64,000 nucleotides of DNA from Pseudacidobacterium ailaaui (GTDB lineage Bacteria > Acidobacteriota > Terriglobia > Terriglobales > Acidobacteriaceae): contig NZ_JIAL01000001.1 in assembly GCF_000688455.1 (NCBI RefSeq), positions 1,333,001-1,397,000 of the forward strand. The letters are read 5' to 3'. Position numbers and translations under genes: made by a program. The notes beneath the pieces were generated by a model. It saw only the letters and a program-made list of their open reading frames with translations. It was not told where the DNA came from and made no database searches. Positions within the stretch are counted from its first letter, which is position 1; every line of letters starts with the position of its first letter. Positions 60,861 to 64,000 of the stretch are shown piece after piece.

Positions 60861-61524
60861 CCAGCGCTCCCGTATAGATGGCCATGCCGGCCACCGCATC
60901 CACTCCGATCTGGTCCAGAGCATCGATTTCCGCCTGCTCGCGAATGCCTCCGGCGACAATCAACTGCCGGTCGGTGAGCGCACGAAGGCGGCGTGCCGTT
61001 TCCAGGGGAAAGCCCTGCATGGTGCCCTCCGTGTCCACGTGCGTATAGAGAAAAGCGCCGCAAAAGGGCGAGAGGGCGAGCACGGCCTCGTCCGGGGTGA
61101 TGGCGGCCTGTTCCTTCCATCCCCGGATCGCCACGCGGCCCGCTTTGGTATCAATGCTGGCTACGAATTGCTCCATACCAATGGCGCCTGCGATCTCCTG
61201 CGCGAGGGCAGTGTTGATCTGGGCCGGAAATAAGGCCGAACCGAAAATGACGCGCTTTGCACCGGCTGCCAGCAACTGCTTTGCGCGCTCCACAGTTGCG
61301 ATGCCTCCGCCGACCTGACAGGGCAAGCGGCGAGCAATCTGCTCAATCAGCACTGCGTTGTCGCCCTGGCGCATGGCTGCGTCGAGGTCAATCAGCTGCA
61401 CGATGGGGTAGGCAGAAAACTTCTCAATCCAGTATTCGAAGTCATCAAAGGCGAGTTTCAGCTTTTCGCCGCGGACAAGCTGGACGATACGGCCGCCCAT
61501 CAGGTCAATGGAAGGAATCAGCAT
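60853..61524 (-). CDS. hisA: ProFAR isomerase
   Basis: Isomerises ProFAR to PRFAR in histidine synthesis. A 223-residue TIM barrel, slightly short: [101 protein letters not shown]. Catalytic Asp8 and the second Asp of the family are present. It overlaps hisF by seven bases. Confidence 0.96.
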   Translation of the reverse strand: MLIPSIDLMGGRIVQLVRGEKLKLAFDDFEYWIEKFSAYPIVQLIDLDAAMRQGDNAVLIEQIARRLPCQVGGGIATVERAKQLLAAGAKRVIFGSALFPAQINTALAQEIAGAIGMEQFVASIDTKAGRVAIRGWKEQAAITPDEAVLALSPFCGAFLYTHVDTEGTMQGFPLETARRLRALTDRQLIVAGGIREQAEIDALDQIGVDAVAGMAIYTGALAT

Positions 61525-62297
61525 GGCAGCCTCACGGGAACGCCGCAGCGGGCGATCTCTGTTTTGAGTTCGCGGACATCGGCAATGCCGAAATGAAAGA
61601 TGCTGGCCGCCAGGGCGGCATCGGCCTTGCCCTGAAGCAGCACATCGGCAAAGTGCTGCGCGTTGCCTGCGCCGCCTGAAGCGATGACGGGGATCTGCAC
61701 CGCCTCACTGACCAGCGCCGTCAGCTCGCAGTCAAAACCGGAGCGGGTCCCGTCTGCATCCATTGAGGTGAGCAGGATCTCCCCGGCACCTCGCGATTCG
61801 GCCTCACGCGCCCATTCGATGACGTTGCGGCCTGTGGGCCTGCGTCCGCCGCTGATGAATACTTCGGCCCCTTTCACCGGGTCCCTGCTTTCCTTTGCGC
61901 GGCGCGCGTCAATCGCCACGATGACGGCCTGGGCACCGAAGCGCCCACCGATTTCTTCAATCAACTCAGGGCGCGCAATGGCGGCAGAATTGATGCTCAC
62001 CTTGTCTGCGCCTGCGTCAAAGACAGCGGCAGCATCGTCCACGCTGCGGATGCCCCCACCGACCGTGAAAGGCACAAAAATCTGCTTCGCCGTTTTTCTT
62101 ACTGTTTCGATAAGAGTACCGCGGCCCTGGTGCGTGGCCGTGATGTCGAGTAACACGATTTCATCAGCGCCCGCCTCGGCGTGGCGGCGCGCCAGTTCGG
62201 CAGGGTCGCCTGCATCCACAATGTCCACAAACTGCACGCCCTTGACGACGCGGCCCGCGTCCACGTCCAGACATGCGATGATGCGTTTGGTCAGCAC
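61518..62297 (-). CDS. hisF: Imidazole glycerol phosphate synthase, cyclase subunit
   Basis: A 259-residue TIM barrel paired with His[116 protein letters not shown]. Both catalytic Asp residues ([13 protein letters not shown]) are intact. It starts four bases after hisH. Confidence 0.97.
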   Translation of the reverse strand: MLTKRIIACLDVDAGRVVKGVQFVDIVDAGDPAELARRHAEAGADEIVLLDITATHQGRGTLIETVRKTAKQIFVPFTVGGGIRSVDDAAAVFDAGADKVSINSAAIARPELIEEIGGRFGAQAVIVAIDARRAKESRDPVKGAEVFISGGRRPTGRNVIEWAREAESRGAGEILLTSMDADGTRSGFDCELTALVSEAVQIPVIASGGAGNAQHFADVLLQGKADAALAASIFHFGIADVRELKTEIARCGVPVRLPC

Positions 62298-62300
62298 AGA

Positions 62301-62888
62301 TCAAAGCTCCACAAAGTTACGGAGAATGCGCAGGCCCGCTTCTCCTGATTTTTCCGGATGGAACTGCACGCCCATCACATTGCCGATTTCTACCGCAGCG
62401 GTAAAGGGGCCGCCGTAATCTGTAACCGCTACAGTGCCATTTGTGAGCGGAGCGCGGTAGGAGTGCGTGTAATAGACGAAGGTCCCGGACGAAATGCCGC
62501 GCAGCAGGCGGGAGGGCCGGACCTCAAGCGCATTCCAGCCCACGTGCGGTACCTTCAACCCCGCGGAAAAGCGCTCACACTGGCCCTTGCAGAGGCCCAG
62601 GCCCAGGGTCTGCGGCGATTCGGTACTGCCCTCAAAGAGCCATTGCAGACCAACGCAGATGCCGAGAAACGGTATCCCTTTGGCAATCTGTGCCTGCATG
62701 GCGGCCCTCAGCCCTTGCTTTTCCAGAAACTCCGTGGCGGCAAAGTGGCCCACACCGGGCAGGACGATTTTTTCCGCGCGCAGCACCCCATCCGCATCCT
62801 GCGTCACCCGAACATCGGCCCCTGCGGCATGGAGGGCCTTCATCACCGAGGTGAGGTTCCCGGCCTTGTAGTCTACGACAGCAATCAC
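62301..62888 (-). CDS. hisH: Imidazole glycerol phosphate synthase, glutaminase subunit
   Basis: A 195-residue class I glutamine amidotransferase: [37 protein letters not shown], catalytic Cys in [15 protein letters not shown], His-x-Glu in [18 protein letters not shown]. It feeds ammonia to HisF. Start overlaps hisB stop by four bases. Confidence 0.97.
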   Translation of the reverse strand: MIAVVDYKAGNLTSVMKALHAAGADVRVTQDADGVLRAEKIVLPGVGHFAATEFLEKQGLRAAMQAQIAKGIPFLGICVGLQWLFEGSTESPQTLGLGLCKGQCERFSAGLKVPHVGWNALEVRPSRLLRGISSGTFVYYTHSYRAPLTNGTVAVTDYGGPFTAAVEIGNVMGVQFHPEKSGEAGLRILRNFVEL

Positions 62889-63484
62889 AGCAGCCCCTTT
62901 GTGCTGGGTAGCACGGCGCCCATTTGAACGTCCTTCATGCAGGCAAAGCGCAGGGCGCGCGCAAAGGCCTTGAAAAGCGCTTCCACTTTATGATGGTTGG
63001 AGCGGCCATACATCGTCTTCAGATGAACATTGGCCCGGGCGCCGCGGGCAAAACCCTCAAAGAAATCGTCCACCAGTTCCGATTGCAGGTCTCCCACCAG
63101 GCGTGTCTTCACCTTTGTGTCAATCACAGAGGCGACGCGACCGCTCAGGTCTACCGCGGCGATGCCCAGCGTTTCGTCCATGGTCATCAGGAAATAACCA
63201 GCACGCATGATGCCCTTTTTGTCGCCCAGGGCGCGATCAAAGGCCTCACCTAATGCAATGCCCACGTCTTCGACCGTGTGGTGCTGGTCTACGTCGAGGT
63301 CGCCTTTGCAGGAGAGATCAAGATCAAATGCCCCGTGGCGTGCAAAAAGCTCAAGCATATGGTCGAAGAAACGAATGCCAGTGCTGATTTTGTAGCGGCC
63401 TGCGCCTTCGATGGTAAGACGAAGGGCAATCTGCGTCTCAGCGGTCTTGCGGTGGATTTCTGCGGTGCGTTTCTTTTTGCTCAT
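62885..63484 (-). CDS. hisB: Imidazoleglycerol-phosphate dehydratase
   Basis: About 199 residues: [124 protein letters not shown]. Metal-binding His clusters are complete. ATG 63484 is chosen over 63493 because it overlaps the hisC stop in ATGA. The single-function type, without phosphatase domain. Confidence 0.96.
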   Translation of the reverse strand: MSKKKRTAEIHRKTAETQIALRLTIEGAGRYKISTGIRFFDHMLELFARHGAFDLDLSCKGDLDVDQHHTVEDVGIALGEAFDRALGDKKGIMRAGYFLMTMDETLGIAAVDLSGRVASVIDTKVKTRLVGDLQSELVDDFFEGFARGARANVHLKTMYGRSNHHKVEALFKAFARALRFACMKDVQMGAVLPSTKGLL

Positions 63485-64000
63485 GCCTTCCATCCGATCT
63501 CAGCCAGCGATTCTTCGAGCGCTGCGATGCCTTTGCGTGTATGTTCGAGTACGCCGATGGTAATCCGTACGCAGCCTTCGCAGCCGGGGTCCGTCGAGCG
63601 GTCGCGCACCAAAACATCGCGTCGACGCATGGCAGCGACGAATTCCCGGTGCCTGGCGCCTATCTTTGTGAGTACGAAGTTTGCCTGCGAAGGCCAGTAG
63701 GGCAGACCCAGTCGGTCCAGGGCCGCAGTAAACAGGGCGCGACCCTCCCGTACCTGGGCCACATACCACTCCAGATAAGCATGGTCTTCCAGCGCGGCAG
63801 GCAGGCACGCAAGCGCCAACCCGTTTACGCTGTAAGGCGAAATCATGCGGCGGAGCCATTGCATCTGCTCGTGGCTGGCAATGAGTGCTCCCAGGCGTAG
63901 TCCAGCCAGCCCGTAAGCCTTGGAGAATGTGCGTGTTACAACAAGGTTCGGGGCGCGGCCCACCAGGTCCAGCACCGTCTCACCATAGAAATGGTAGTAG
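63481..64000 (-). CDS. hisC: Histidinol-phosphate aminotransferase, partial (5' end outside window)
   Basis: The last about 172 residues of a PLP aminotransferase: [33 protein letters not shown] carries the PLP lysine (FSKAYG), then [31 protein letters not shown] and [31 protein letters not shown] with the substrate Arg. It heads the visible his operon; its start lies beyond position 64000. Confidence 0.94.
   Translation of the reverse strand, partial: YYHFYGETVLDLVGRAPNLVVTRTFSKAYGLAGLRLGALIASHEQMQWLRRMISPYSVNGLALACLPAALEDHAYLEWYVAQVREGRALFTAALDRLGLPYWPSQANFVLTKIGARHREFVAAMRRRDVLVRDRSTDPGCEGCVRITIGVLEHTRKGIAALEESLAEIGWKA

Overview
The window reads as chromosome of an Acidobacteriota species, most likely Acidobacteriaceae/Terriglobia. 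The pointers are an Oar-like TonB receptor with an N-terminal carboxypeptidase-regulatory domain, a DUF4382 lipoprotein, Kdo hydroxylase, Tat-exported ferritin-like proteins beside SigK/anti-SigK/fasciclin, and a combined bc-caa3 respiratory operon. This placement is inferred from gene content, not from a marker tree. Coding is dense on both strands. I saw no tRNA, rRNA, CRISPR array, transposase or prophage gene.

Layout. 1-8.9 kb: partial TonB receptor, bifunctional (p)ppGpp synthetase/hydrolase, membrane proteins, Maf, DUF2264 and EamA proteins. 9.0-10.8 kb: a compact operon of small membrane protein, MscS-like channel and sigma factor, closed by a perfect terminator. 10.8-12.0 kb: thiolase. 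12.3-17.2 kb: the most unusual region. Three tandem genes for 20-25-residue, almost uncharged hydrophobic peptides run left and end at a terminator. A RiPP-type operon runs right: a precursor with a lasso-type leader motif, HPr-kinase-like ATPase, radical SAM protein, PqqD-like recognition protein, nucleotidyltransferase and B2-type (transglutaminase-fold) protease. No lasso cyclase (asparagine-synthetase-like) is present, and the predicted core has no acidic residue at positions 7-9, so an ordinary lasso product is unlikely. Both units diverge from an AT-rich region with repeated GTTACC/GGTAAC elements.

17-22 kb: unknown protein, Kdo hydroxylase and a siderophore-type TonB receptor. 22-27 kb: a translationally coupled bacteriophytochrome operon (photoreceptor kinase, single-domain response regulator, REC-PAS-kinase) with the heme oxygenase that makes its biliverdin chromophore. 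27-31.6 kb: SigK-like sigma factor and anti-sigma, fasciclin protein, and two divergent Tat-exported ferritin-like proteins. 31.6-39.6 kb: a leftward respiratory operon joining caa3 oxidase (II, I, III), a membrane protein of unknown role, diheme cytochrome c, Rieske protein, a cytochrome b-c fusion and CtaG.

40-64 kb: PepSY membrane protein, methyltransferase, serine dehydratase, HEAT-repeat protein, YifB/ComM-type ATPase, purN-purM, a tiny secreted protein of three near-identical repeats, two membrane proteins, a cold-shock protein, a GntR regulator, a DUF4382 lipoprotein, a cytidylate-kinase-like protein, MutS2, hemB, a D-2-hydroxyacid dehydrogenase, a secreted Acidobacteria-type protein, an aminotransferase and a leftward histidine operon hisC-B-H-F-A cut by the window end.
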